Origin: Flavobacteriales bacterium
Lineage (GTDB): Bacteria; Bacteroidota; Bacteroidia; Flavobacteriales_E; Vicingaceae
DNA length: 64,000 nucleotides
Assembly: GCA_013359255.1 (NCBI GenBank)
Contig: JABWCF010000003.1
Location: 186,001-250,000 of the forward strand
Reading direction: 5' to 3'
Below are positions 1 through 9,611 of the stretch, piece after piece. Under the pieces are notes generated by a model, which was not told the origin of the DNA, made no database searches, and saw nothing but the letters and a program-made list of their open reading frames with translations. Each line of letters starts with the position of its first letter. Position 1 is the first letter of the stretch. Made by a program: the position numbers and the translations under genes.

Positions 1-3000
1 CGGCATCATACATTCTGTACGGACGGTTTACGCGTATCTTTATCCGTGTTTCGGTGGGTATTATTCCATCCTTTATCGGTAACAACTTCTTACCTTCCTG
101 CAACATCGGCATTCCTACATAAGAACAAGCACGCCATACTCTACGCAAGGCGTTGGCACTGCCATCTTCTAAGTTGCTCTTTATAAAGGTGCCTCCATCG
201 TAAGCCGGCATTTTGTCGGTAGGTTGTAGGTTCTCTTCTTCTAAACTTTCTCTAAATACATACAGATAATGCTTGCCTCCCCATCGGGTTTCCTGCACTA
301 ACTGTCCACCTTGAAACACCCAACCGTCTTCTAACACTTCACTAGGGTTCCATAGCATATCTCTTCCGTTCTCTCCGGCTAACCAACTGTCTTCGCCAAA
401 GGCCATGTTTAACCTTGTTCCGCTTACTACATCTATAGCATAGCCCGGAAACCAGCCCATGCCTTGTCCACTTCCGTCCGACTGTCCGTTAATATCTACA
501 CTGGGCGATTTGCGGGGAGCTAATCGTTTGGCTCCGCCTTCGGATAACACTGTGCTCTCCTGGGTCTCTAACACCACACAGCGGGTCCACTTACTTTTAT
601 CGGGGGTAAATACAATATCTATATTGGGTAAATAATCTAGTTTGGATAATTGCACGGTAATGTTATCGTATCCCGGGGTGTGTTTAGCCTGCCCTTGTGG
701 ATACGAAACCAAACGATAGGGGGCAAATGTACGACTGAGCATCTTCTCAAAGTCTTCATTCGGATCAATGCTCAAATAGTCATCGTAGGCTGCACAGGGA
801 TCGCTATTGTCGGCTGTTTTGGTGCCTCCGGAGCGTATCCAGTTGTAATTGCTGCAGCCGTCTTTATCTTCTACTCCACTCAGCCATTTTTGCGTACTGT
901 CGGTATATTCTATCTCGGTAGAAATATAACCACTGCCTTCGTTCTTCTCTTTGCCGGGTACTGCTACCTGAGAAATGTTTACGGATATGCCTAACTCGGG
1001 AATAAGCTGCTCATACCCCACTTTGATAAACTTATCGCTCTTAATCGTTACATTATCGCCTATCACTTCCCAACTCATCGTGTCGGGGTGGTTTGTGGTG
1101 CCTTCCTGCTTAAATTTAATGGTAAACTCGCCTCCAGGTACATTAAGGGGGTCTACTACTTTTATATTTAAAGGACCTTTGCCGGATTGGTAGGTAATCT
1201 CGCCTACTTTGGTCTGGCTTACTATAGCCTCTTCGCTTTCACGCGTTAAAGCTACCGATATACCTCCATTTCCGCGTCCATCTACGCGAGTTATCTGTGG
1301 CTGATCGCCATACTGGGCATGCTGAACTGTGCCGCCTGCCTCGGGGGTGGGTTTATGGGGGATGGCACTGTAACTCCTGATAGATCCTACGGCTGCCTTT
1401 CTGCTTGCTATATAAGGCTTCTTTTGTCCGTCTAGTTTTAATGGGTCGTTCGGATCGTATTTCTTATAGTTGTTGTACGCATATGCTATAGCGATATAAT
1501 AATAGGTCTTATGGTTTACCATGCGCTTGTTCCCGGTGGCAAACTCATCGTTTACAATCCTAAAACTGTGACGTACGCCCTTGTCTTCTCCGTTAACCAT
1601 CATCTGAGGAATATTGGCGTTCATCTCTTCGCTGTACGAAAAGTTTATTAATTTACTTACTCCGTCTTTTACATCGCATTGGGCTACTAAACGAGCCTTG
1701 TCGGGGTTGTTAATGTCGGTAATCGATACCGAAGCATCTTTTACCTGATAAATCTGATACCCCTGAAAGGTATATTTTTTTAACTCTTGCTTTTGTTGGG
1801 GGGTCAACACTACGCCATCTAAGGTATCGGGTAATTGGATAAAAGGGTCTATCTCTACGTACTCGTCTTTAAAGTTGTTTGATATCGTCCGGTTGCTTAA
1901 GTAGATAATTACCTCTCGGTCTAACTCTTGTATCGTTACATCGGGAGCATCGGGACCGTCTAGTACTTTAAAACAGTTATCAAATAATGCCTGGGCCTTA
2001 TCATCGGCTATGCGCAACTTCTCTACCGAGGCAAAGGGGCCTCCACTGGTGGCTCGCTCCCATACTGTTCCCACCGTGATGTCGTTCACGGCTCCGGGTA
2101 ACAAGGTAAAGGGGCCTGCACTCTGAATAAACCTCCGGTCTCCGGCTACATTCCCTGCTGTTTCTTCGGTCCAGTTTGTTCCGGCTGATATCCCTTTGGT
2201 AGCCCAATTTAGAGGATCACTATTACCGGGAAACATGTGTTTGCTTAATACTGTTCCGCCTTTGCCGTTTCCTCCAAAGGTAAAAGGGGTACCGTCTCGC
2301 CAGATGCCTCGCATATAATTATAATGGTCTAAGGCCGTTACTGGATCGCCCTGTGGACCGCCTCCTATATTGTAGTAGTTGAACAAAAACATGCCCATGC
2401 GCTCATTATCGGCTACCCCATCGCCATAGCCCAAACCTAAGCCCGGGTACGGAATGCCTCCCTGCTGAAGGGCTATGCTCACATTTTCGGTAAGTGGGTT
2501 ATCCATTCCATCATTGTCTTGATAAGGACCTTCGAAAAAGTCTATCCCTACGGAAGGAGGCTGGTTGCCGTAACCGATTACGCCATTGCCGTCTTCATCA
2601 AAGGCATCACCATTATATGCATACCCTAAGCCTCGCTGTACATCGCATCCTACATAATCGTCTGCGGCATATCCTAAATCACAATCTACCCACTGACCAA
2701 AAAAGGTATTGGTTAAGGTAAAGGTTGAGCGGTTTATCAACTCATAGTTATAAAAGGTCATATTATTTATCTCATCGTTGGTAGAAAAAGCAAAGGCTTG
2801 TGCCCGTATCTCCATACCTATGGCAGGACTCGTGGGGTCGTTGTGTACGTTCCCTTTATCGTTAAACACCCACCAAAAGGTCTCATCGCCAAATAAACGA
2901 ATATCCCTTACCTTGCGGCAATCTATATTCCCTTTTAAATCGTAATACGGATAATCGCCTGAGCCTTCCGGATCATACACCCCATCCCCATCTCTATCGT

Positions 3001-3586
3001 AAAAAGGAGCTAAATAAAAATCTTGCCCTAAACTCACATCGCCATGGGCTGGCCACTCTAATATGCTCTTGGGCACCTTATAGTCCGAAGGATCTGTCTT
3101 ACCACTCTCAAACCACGCTACAAAAGCATCTACTTCTTCTCGCGTTATCTTGAAATATTTATCCCATTTCGCACAGGTGGCAGGGTCTATCTCCGCAGTG
3201 GTCGTGTTTAAGGGGCCAGCCCAGTAATTATTGCCTCCGGTGCCAAAGGTAGCTGCCGCTAATTTTAACTGACCGTTTACATCCTGACCTCCCATCCACA
3301 ACGCTCCGGCAAAGATCGAATAAGACCCCGAGCCTTTTGGTACTTCATAGCCCGATATAAGGTTCGCTCCGCGTTGAGTCCACATCCTACCGGATGTCCC
3401 GTCTATCCTCGCTCGTACATTGTTTAACTCCAAATACGTAAACGATGTGGCAGGATTACAGTTCGCAGCTATCTTCGAGGTGGAACCGCCTCCATTGGCC
3501 AATACCGTACTTACTTCTTGTACTACCCCCTCTCGGTTTACTTTCTCTGCATTTCGGGCGGTAAGATTCATATATTTAATTATCAT
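1..3586 (-). CDS. Very large TonB-receptor-partner protein, C-terminus beyond the left edge
   Basis: My own reading of the minus strand gives an open frame of about 1195 codons with no stop from ATG 3586 to the window edge. The ORF track omits it because it has no end here. It lies 10 bases after the TonB receptor stop, so the two are surely co-transcribed. The N-terminus (LELNNVRARIDG, then YEVPKGSGSYSIFAGALWMGGQD) matches what I recall of large secreted Bacteroidota proteins that usually end in a T9SS sorting domain. Repeated Asp/Asn/Gly-rich segments such as DRDGDGVYDPEG suggest calcium-binding extracellular modules. Oddly, there is no signal peptide: the ORF opens MIIKYMNLTARNAEK and an in-frame TAA sits two codons upstream. 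The gene is also visibly more GC-rich than the receptor. Function unknown; an outer-surface role is inferred. Confidence 0.8.
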   Translation of the reverse strand, partial: MIIKYMNLTARNAEKVNREGVVQEVSTVLANGGGSTSKIAANCNPATSFTYLELNNVRARIDGTSGRMWTQRGANLISGYEVPKGSGSYSIFAGALWMGGQDVNGQLKLAAATFGTGGNNYWAGPLNTTTAEIDPATCAKWDKYFKITREEVDAFVAWFESGKTDPSDYKVPKSILEWPAHGDVSLGQDFYLAPFYDRDGDGVYDPEGSGDYPYYDLKGNIDCRKVRDIRLFGDETFWWVFNDKGNVHNDPTSPAIGMEIRAQAFAFSTNDEINNMTFYNYELINRSTFTLTNTFFGQWVDCDLGYAADDYVGCDVQRGLGYAYNGDAFDEDGNGVIGYGNQPPSVGIDFFEGPYQDNDGMDNPLTENVSIALQQGGIPYPGLGLGYGDGVADNERMGMFLFNYYNIGGGPQGDPVTALDHYNYMRGIWRDGTPFTFGGNGKGGTVLSKHMFPGNSDPLNWATKGISAGTNWTEETAGNVAGDRRFIQSAGPFTLLPGAVNDITVGTVWERATSGGPFASVEKLRIADDKAQALFDNCFKVLDGPDAPDVTIQELDREVIIYLSNRTISNNFKDEYVEIDPFIQLPDTLDGVVLTPQQKQELKKYTFQGYQIYQVKDASVSITDINNPDKARLVAQCDVKDGVSKLINFSYSEEMNANIPQMMVNGEDKGVRHSFRIVNDEFATGNKRMVNHKTYYYIAIAYAYNNYKKYDPNDPLKLDGQKKPYIASRKAAVGSIRSYSAIPHKPTPEAGGTVQHAQYGDQPQITRVDGRGNGGISVALTRESEEAIVSQTKVGEITYQSGKGPLNIKVVDPLNVPGGEFTIKFKQEGTTNHPDTMSWEVIGDNVTIKSDKFIKVGYEQLIPELGISVNISQVAVPGKEKNEGSGYISTEIEYTDSTQKWLSGVEDKDGCSNYNWIRSGGTKTADNSDPCAAYDDYLSIDPNEDFEKMLSRTFAPYRLVSYPQGQAKHTPGYDNITVQLSKLDYLPNIDIVFTPDKSKWTRCVVLETQESTVLSEGGAKRLAPRKSPSVDINGQSDGSGQGMGWFPGYAIDVVSGTRLNMAFGEDSWLAGENGRDMLWNPSEVLEDGWVFQGGQLVQETRWGGKHYLYVFRESLEEENLQPTDKMPAYDGGTFIKSNLEDGSANALRRVWRACSYVGMPMLQEGKKLLPIKDGIIPTETRIKIRVNRPYRMYDA

Positions 3587-3596
3587 CACTTATAAA

Positions 3597-6500
3597 TTAG
3601 AAGTTAAGAACTACGCCCAATCGTACACGTCTCGGTAAGCTGAAATATCCGGGATTTTGAAGTTTCAAGCTATACAAATCTCTGAAAGATTGCTCATCGT
3701 TTTGAGAAGAAATAAACGGTTCGTATCGTGGATCATTAAGATAGCTGTCATCATCAGGGTTTCCTGTTGTTGGATATACACTTAATACATTTTTGGTATT
3801 TAAAAGATTTAGAACTTGAATGTACACATTAAGAGCGGCCATTTTTACCTCTTCACCTTCTTTTGCTTTGCCTAACTGCAAATCCAAGTTTTTATCTACT
3901 TTCAAATCTACGGTGTAAATCCAAGGAAGTCTTGAACCGTTTAGAGAGCCTACGGTTTGAGTATTTCCTTGGCTATATAAGCCATAAGGAATAATGTTCG
4001 ACTGTTTTGTATAAGGGGTCCCTGAACCCATTCTAAAAGAGAAGTTAGCTCCTGCATCGGCAAAAATTTCTTTCCCCCCTATTACAGGTCCATTATAATT
4101 TTTTCCTCCTGCAAAACGATAATCAAGTACTCCTGTAAATGCATGGCGTTGATCAAAAGACAACGGAAAAATGGTTCGCAAATTAGGTTGTCCGGAGTTA
4201 ACTAAGTTTAAACTAGTGGTAGCATCTGAACCTGTGCCATCTGCAAATTGAAGTGTGTAACTAGCTCTAATAGAAATGTTTTTTACTCTTCTTAAATCGT
4301 AGGAAACAGTAGTACCTTTAACAGTTCCAAAGTCGAGATTTCCATAAGTTTTATACGAAACAGGATATGCTCCAATTACGTTTTTTACCTGAATCATATC
4401 TCTCATTTCTCTATAGAAACCAGATAATTTTAAAGAGGAGAAATTGTTTAATTTTTGTTGAAATCCTAATTCATAATCAATCGTTTTTTCGGGTTTTAAA
4501 TCAGGGTTATTTATTACATCTCCTGTATTCGATTTAATAAATTGATAATCGCTCGGATCAAAACGTAATCCGGTAGATGGTCTTTGAATTAATATGTCAT
4601 AATGAGCAAAGAATAAGGCTTCATCTGAAATAGGGAAGGAGAAAGATATACGAGGCATTGCGTTTACCTGTGGTTTATAATCTCTGAATGATTGAGAAGT
4701 TAAATCGGTTTGTGGGTTTCTTTTTTCCGGATCAACTAACCATGGGGTAACACCTTCAGCGTTTCCAATAATATTAGGGTCAGTAATTCGTTCGCCTTTG
4801 GCATTATACCAAATATCTCCATCTCGATAACCGGTGATATTATCTGCATTCGGATCATTCACATCACTAACATATACTACAAAATCATCGCCTATGTTAG
4901 AGGGCTTGTCATGATCAACTTCTCCTGCTTTTACTGTAGGGAACATTGAATAAGGATCTGTTAAAACCGGTTGGTTTGCATCAAATCGGTCTACACGAAC
5001 ACCTACGTTGAAGATTAAATCATCAAATGCAAATTTGTCTTGCAAATAAACTGATGAATAGATTGGGTTAAAAGACGGAATTAAACGTGTGAAATATCCA
5101 TTTTCATCTTTTTTAGTAAAATAATCGTCTAAAGATGGTCTTCCACTAATTTTCTTTCCGGTATGGTCGTAGCCCGAATAGCTCACATAACTTGATCTAA
5201 ATCCTTGATTTAATAATTCGTCTGCACTGAAGTAGTCAATTTTCCAAACATCCGGACCATAAGAGTCAAAATCAATAAAATCGGTACCATCAACAGCTAA
5301 TCCTAATGATTCGCGTAAATTCTTATCGAACAAAGACTGGGATTCTGCATCGTATAATCTGTTGTAGGTATATGTAGGGATACCAAAATCATAAGAGATG
5401 GTAGGATTAGATAAATCTAGCTGTGTAATATGGTTGTTTACTAAATTGCGACCTCTTTCCCATAAACCAACTGGAGAAACGGAGTAAAATCGGTCATCTC
5501 GTTGTTCAAATTCAAAACCAAAAGTAAAAGAATGATCTTTAATTTCTGCCGAACCTATGGCACTAATTCTGAATTGACTGTTATTGAAAACCGAATTTTG
5601 ATTCCACAAATACCCGGGAGCTCTCCACATATCATAAATATTGCGTGGCAAATCTCCATTTAGTAAACCTCCACCTTGTCTTACATTTACTGCATTATCG
5701 TAATTTCCTTCTACTTCATCGTATAATTTATAGTACCTTTTTGTGTAATTAGAAAGTACGGGATTAATTGTGCTGTCGTATTCAAAGTTGTAAGCCACTT
5801 GTCTAAAATTATCGTGAACGAAAGCAGGTTGATTATCAATAAAACCAATTCCATAGTTATTAATGTATTCTGAAGTAAACTTACCTACATAACCATAATG
5901 TGCCAAGTTATCCTTGTGTCTTCCATCGAATGTGCGTTGTGTTTGCTTAGTATAGTCTACCTGTACAGAGAAATAAGCATTTTTAATTAATGAGGCCGAC
6001 TCCTCAGTATCTTGAGAAGGATTAGAAAAACGTTGTGTAAAGCGTCCAAAAACACGCCAAGTATTATCATGCCGTTCCGGATTATTTTTATAATTAAATA
6101 AAGAATAATCGTAAACAAATATGTTTCTTTTCTTGTAATCGTACGAACCCCCGAAAGTTAAATTCATACTTTTATTGAGGGTTACATCTAATTTGGCAGC
6201 AAGATTTATACCTCTTCTGGCTACATTCTGCCTATACTTCACCCTTTCGAAATCGTTAATTCTAGTAAATTCTGCATTTGGAAAGGTGCCGGAAGTGTAG
6301 CCAGATGGTCTTAGCGGAGTTTCTTCGATGGCAAGTAACGAGCTATCTTTTATTCTCCAACCACCCATAGCAGAAGGTCTGTCATCTAATTCTGACATTA
6401 ACTCTCCGGATAGGAAAAAACCAAACAATGCATCTTGTTTGTTCCCTGCACTATCTTTCTTTACCAAAAGAGGGCCTGAAACATTAAATCCTAAAAGGTT

Positions 6501-7274
6501 AAAGCCGAATTTATCTAAACCATATACGTTATCCTTTAATCTGAAACCAGAGCCTGTATACTCCAATCCTCCAAAAAATTCTTTAGATGCCCCTCTAGTT
6601 GTTATACTAATAATACCACCTGTTGCATCTCCATACTGGGCTGGCAAACCACCTGTAATAACCGAAACCTGCTCTATAGCAGCTTTTGGAAGATTTTGAG
6701 AACCTCTTACTTTCATTCCATCGATATAAACATCTGTACCATCTTCTCTGGCGCCTCGGATACTGACTGAAGAACCTCCGTCATCTTTTGTATAAACACC
6801 ACCTACGGTTGCAGCGAAGGAGGTGGCATCTCTTCCTGCCATTTTATCAATATCTTCTCGAGTAACCGTACCACCCGATTGGGTTTGGTCTTTAGAAATA
6901 AGAGGCACTTCGTATTCTATTACTTCAAATGCTTCCAAAGCTATACCTTGCAAAAGTTTTACATCTAAAAACTGTATTTTACCGGACATTATAACTACTC
7001 CGGTTTGTTTTTGTTGCTGATATCCTACATATGAAATCAACACATCATAGGTGCCCGGAGGTATAGAAGTTACTGTGTATTTACCGTCAAAATCGGTTTG
7101 GGCTCCTGCCACCTGATTTCCGTTTAACGAAACTACAATATTGGCAAAGGGTAAGCCTTCTCCTGTTTCTTTATCTTTAATTGTTCCCTTTAGAGTTCCT
7201 TGTCCTACTTGTGCATAAACCGAACCAATTATTGAGGCATAGGTTAAGATAGCAATGGTAAATCGTTTAAACAT
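3597..7274 (-). CDS. TonB-dependent outer membrane receptor with CarboxypepD_reg-like N-terminal domain
   Basis: A 1225-aa outer membrane receptor. It starts with a signal peptide (MFKRFTIAILTYASIIGSVYAQ), followed by a carboxypeptidase-regulatory-like beta sandwich at about residues 25-110 (GTIKDKETGEGLPFANIVV, FDGKYTVTSIPPGTYD). The plug domain follows (VSIRGAREDGTDVYIDGMKV, GGLPAQYGDATGGIISI), then a long 22-strand-type barrel ending in an aromatic residue (RVRLGVVLNF). Such receptors import substrates too large for porins using TonB-ExbBD energy. No SusD gene is adjacent; the downstream partner is the very large gene at 1-3586. The substrate cannot be read from the sequence. It is first gene of the minus-strand operon. 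Confidence 0.93.
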   Translation of the reverse strand: MFKRFTIAILTYASIIGSVYAQVGQGTLKGTIKDKETGEGLPFANIVVSLNGNQVAGAQTDFDGKYTVTSIPPGTYDVLISYVGYQQQKQTGVVIMSGKIQFLDVKLLQGIALEAFEVIEYEVPLISKDQTQSGGTVTREDIDKMAGRDATSFAATVGGVYTKDDGGSSVSIRGAREDGTDVYIDGMKVRGSQNLPKAAIEQVSVITGGLPAQYGDATGGIISITTRGASKEFFGGLEYTGSGFRLKDNVYGLDKFGFNLLGFNVSGPLLVKKDSAGNKQDALFGFFLSGELMSELDDRPSAMGGWRIKDSSLLAIEETPLRPSGYTSGTFPNAEFTRINDFERVKYRQNVARRGINLAAKLDVTLNKSMNLTFGGSYDYKKRNIFVYDYSLFNYKNNPERHDNTWRVFGRFTQRFSNPSQDTEESASLIKNAYFSVQVDYTKQTQRTFDGRHKDNLAHYGYVGKFTSEYINNYGIGFIDNQPAFVHDNFRQVAYNFEYDSTINPVLSNYTKRYYKLYDEVEGNYDNAVNVRQGGGLLNGDLPRNIYDMWRAPGYLWNQNSVFNNSQFRISAIGSAEIKDHSFTFGFEFEQRDDRFYSVSPVGLWERGRNLVNNHITQLDLSNPTISYDFGIPTYTYNRLYDAESQSLFDKNLRESLGLAVDGTDFIDFDSYGPDVWKIDYFSADELLNQGFRSSYVSYSGYDHTGKKISGRPSLDDYFTKKDENGYFTRLIPSFNPIYSSVYLQDKFAFDDLIFNVGVRVDRFDANQPVLTDPYSMFPTVKAGEVDHDKPSNIGDDFVVYVSDVNDPNADNITGYRDGDIWYNAKGERITDPNIIGNAEGVTPWLVDPEKRNPQTDLTSQSFRDYKPQVNAMPRISFSFPISDEALFFAHYDILIQRPSTGLRFDPSDYQFIKSNTGDVINNPDLKPEKTIDYELGFQQKLNNFSSLKLSGFYREMRDMIQVKNVIGAYPVSYKTYGNLDFGTVKGTTVSYDLRRVKNISIRASYTLQFADGTGSDATTSLNLVNSGQPNLRTIFPLSFDQRHAFTGVLDYRFAGGKNYNGPVIGGKEIFADAGANFSFRMGSGTPYTKQSNIIPYGLYSQGNTQTVGSLNGSRLPWIYTVDLKVDKNLDLQLGKAKEGEEVKMAALNVYIQVLNLLNTKNVLSVYPTTGNPDDDSYLNDPRYEPFISSQNDEQSFRDLYSLKLQNPGYFSLPRRVRLGVVLNF

Positions 7275-7416
7275 AGATAGCCTGTTTGTGTTATACTTTG
7301 TTATTTGTGCAAAAAATATAGGTCGTAAAGATATGAAAATATAATTTTCAATTCCAAATATTTAAACTTCGTTTAATTTAATATTAATTTAAAAGCAAGA
7401 TTTTTAGAGCATTGTG

Positions 7417-7707
7417 TCATTTTTTTCCAAACCACCTCCATAAAAAAAAGGGTTTTTTATTTTGCTTTAATCGTTTTGACTTCTTTTTCGTTTCCTTCAT
7501 TCTTTTTCTAGTTTCTTTCGATTGAATTTTCATGTGTCGCTTTCTGCCTTTCTCCATGGCTTCTTCGCCTGCCTTCTTTTTGGCTTCATCTTGCTTCTCT
7601 AATTGCTTTTGGCGGTTTTTTAATTGCCTTTCGTTTCCTTGCGAATAGGCTGAAAAACCAAATATCAGTAAACAAAAAAGAAAAACTACTTTACATCCGT
7701 TTCGCAT
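7417..7707 (-). CDS. Small secreted lysine-rich protein
   Basis: A 96-aa protein with a clear signal peptide (VVFLFCLLIFGFSAYSQG) followed by an extremely basic, highly charged, probably helical segment (repeated KK, RK, EK and KQ pairs), ending in an aromatic-basic tail (PFFLWRWFGKK). I do not recognise a named family. Short Lys-rich exported proteins of this style occur in Bacteroidota and may bind nucleic acid or polyanionic envelope polymers, but this is only inference. It is divergent from the lipoprotein gene at 7749 with about 40 bases between starts, so promoters must overlap. Confidence 0.6.
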   Translation of the reverse strand: MRNGCKVVFLFCLLIFGFSAYSQGNERQLKNRQKQLEKQDEAKKKAGEEAMEKGRKRHMKIQSKETRKRMKETKKKSKRLKQNKKPFFLWRWFGKK

Positions 7708-7748
7708 CTCAAAAAGTATTTTTACAATAATACGTAATTTCGTAAAAA

Positions 7749-8174
7749 ATGAAATCGTTTTTTATATATCGGTTTTGGATTGTTTTTTTATGTGTATTTG
7801 TATCTTGCAAAAAGAATACAGAATCTGCCATACCGTACGTAAGTGTGAACTTTTACATTTATACTTCCGATCCCGATTTTATTGATTTAAATGCCGTTGG
7901 TGGTTGGACTTATGTAACTGGGGGTTCGAGGGGAATTATTATTTACCGATATTCAAATACCGAGTTTAAGGCCTACGATAGGCATTGCACCTATAACCCC
8001 TCTAATTCCTGTGCATTGGTTTCAGTTGATGTAAACAATATTCAAGCAAGTGATGTTTGCTGCGGATCGGTATTTTCTTTGATTGATGGTTCTGTAAACA
8101 ATGGTCCTGCAGGATTCCCATTAAAACAATACCAAACCAGTTTTGACGGAAGCAGGTTACATGTGTATAATTAA
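7749..8174 (+). CDS. Lipoprotein with degenerate Rieske-like fold
   Basis: A 141-aa lipoprotein: signal sequence with lipobox ending VSCKK, acylated Cys at residue 20. The body (VGGWTYVTGGSRGIIIYR, then RHCTYNPSNSC, then DVCCGSVFS and DGSVNNGPAGFPLKQY) follows the layout of the Rieske [2Fe-2S] domain. The canonical CxH and CxxH cluster ligands are not present: the second box reads CCGS where a true Rieske box reads CPCHGS. The fold is therefore probably kept without a normal cluster, or the paired cysteines form a disulfide. Function unknown. It is monocistronic and ends at a bidirectional terminator shared with ahcY. Confidence 0.75.
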   Translation: MKSFFIYRFWIVFLCVFVSCKKNTESAIPYVSVNFYIYTSDPDFIDLNAVGGWTYVTGGSRGIIIYRYSNTEFKAYDRHCTYNPSNSCALVSVDVNNIQASDVCCGSVFSLIDGSVNNGPAGFPLKQYQTSFDGSRLHVYN

Positions 8175-8177
8175 ATA

Positions 8178-8203
8178 AAAAAGGTGGGATATCCCACCTT
8201 TTT
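8178..8203. terminator. Bidirectional rho-independent terminator
   Basis: A perfect inverted repeat (AAAAAGGTGGGAT / ATCCCACCTTTTT) lies between the convergent lipoprotein gene and ahcY. It has a run of T on each strand, so it can end transcription from both sides. Confidence 0.85.
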
Positions 8204-8223
8204 ATTTCACAAATTTTTATTGA

Positions 8224-9546
8224 TTAATATCTGTAATATTCGGGTTTATAGGGGCCGTTTACATTTACACCTATATATTCCGCTTGTTCAGAGGAAAGCA
8301 CATCGAGCTCTACACCAATTTTTGCTAAGTGTAAGCGAGCTACTTTTTCATCGAGGTGTTTCGGTAGCATATACACTTCGTTTTTATAATTTGCCGAATG
8401 ATTCCATAATTCGAGTTGTGCCATTACCTGATTGGTAAATGAGTTGCTCATTACAAAAGAAGGATGACCCATAGCACAGCCTAAATTCACCAATCGTCCC
8501 TCGGCTAAAAGAATAATATCTTTTCCGTTAATGGTGTACATATCTACTTGTGGTTTGATTGTATTTTTTGTATGCCCATAATTTTTGTTTAGCCAGGCTA
8601 CATCAATTTCTGTATCGAAATGCCCTATGTTACAAACAATGGTTTTATCTTTCATTTTTTCGAAATGACGACCCACAATAATGTCCTTGTTTCCTGTAGT
8701 AGTTACAATGATATCTCCTTGGTCAATTACATTATCCATTTTTTTAACAGCATAACCGTCCATAGCAGCTTGCAGTGCACAAATAGGGTCTATTTCGGTT
8801 ACAATTACTCTGGCACCGGCTCCTCTCAGCGAGGCAGCCGAACCTTTTCCTACATCTCCATAGCCTGCTACAATAGCCACTTTCCCTGCAATCATTATAT
8901 CGGTAGCTCTTCTTATAGCATCTACCAATGATTCTTTGCAACCATATTTGTTATCAAATTTCGATTTAGTAACCGAATCGTTTATATTGATAGCAGGCAT
9001 TAGTAAGGTTCCATTTTTCATTCTTTCGTACAATCTATGTACACCTGTAGTAGTTTCTTCCGAAAGTCCTTTAATCTCTTTTGCTAATTCGGGATAATGG
9101 TCAAAAACCATATTGGTTAAATCGCCCCCGTCATCTAAAATCATGTTGAGAGGCTTTCCGTCTTTAAATGCAAAAAGAGTTTGCTCTATACACCAGTTAA
9201 ATTCTTCTTCGTTCATTCCTTTCCATGCAAAAACAGGAACTCTCGTAGCAGCAATAGCTGCAGCGGCCTGATCTTGTGTAGAAAATATGTTACACGAAGA
9301 CCAACTTACTTCTGCTCCGAGATGTGTAAGTGTTTCTATAAGTACTGCCGTTTGAATAGTCATGTGTAAACAACCGGCAATGCGAGCTCCTTTTAATGGT
9401 TTTGTATTTCCATATTCTTCGCGAATGGCTATTAAACCTGGCATTTCGGCTTCGGCTAATTTTATTTCTTTTCTGCCCCATTCGGCCAAAGAAATGTCTT
9501 TAACTTTGTATGGTAGTTTTTTCACTTGAGTGTTTTTATCGTTCAT
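8224..9546 (-). CDS. ahcY: Adenosylhomocysteinase
   Basis: S-adenosylhomocysteine hydrolase, cytosolic, NAD-dependent. It splits SAH into adenosine and homocysteine, removing the product inhibitor of methyltransferases. Visible hallmarks are the substrate region ([16 protein letters not shown]), the substrate-binding segment ([15 protein letters not shown]), the NAD fold at about residue 225 ([18 protein letters not shown]) and the C-terminal [17 protein letters not shown]. The track starts at 9576, but the preceding ten residues are atypical. I prefer ATG 9546 (MNDKNTQ), giving 440 aa, normal for the family. No SAH riboswitch is evident in the 65 bases before the next divergent gene. Confidence 0.97.
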   Translation of the reverse strand: MNDKNTQVKKLPYKVKDISLAEWGRKEIKLAEAEMPGLIAIREEYGNTKPLKGARIAGCLHMTIQTAVLIETLTHLGAEVSWSSCNIFSTQDQAAAAIAATRVPVFAWKGMNEEEFNWCIEQTLFAFKDGKPLNMILDDGGDLTNMVFDHYPELAKEIKGLSEETTTGVHRLYERMKNGTLLMPAININDSVTKSKFDNKYGCKESLVDAIRRATDIMIAGKVAIVAGYGDVGKGSAASLRGAGARVIVTEIDPICALQAAMDGYAVKKMDNVIDQGDIIVTTTGNKDIIVGRHFEKMKDKTIVCNIGHFDTEIDVAWLNKNYGHTKNTIKPQVDMYTINGKDIILLAEGRLVNLGCAMGHPSFVMSNSFTNQVMAQLELWNHSANYKNEVYMLPKHLDEKVARLHLAKIGVELDVLSSEQAEYIGVNVNGPYKPEYYRY

Positions 9547-9611
9547 GATGTTGGGTATATTTTTTAAGAAAATCAAAATTACATTATTTAGCAGTATTAT
9601 TGAATTTAATT

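Noticed and set aside
650-3638. Short plus- and minus-strand ORFs over the large left-edge gene (650, 975, 2001, 2494, 3420)
   Set aside because: All lie across the continuous minus-strand frame I read from 3586 to the edge and have no recognisable product.
6328-7020. Plus-strand ORFs opposite the TonB receptor
   Set aside because: Shadow frames of a strongly supported gene with no motif of their own.
9546-9611. SAH or SAM riboswitch upstream of ahcY
   Set aside because: The leader is about 65 bases and shared with a divergent gene; no conserved core fits.
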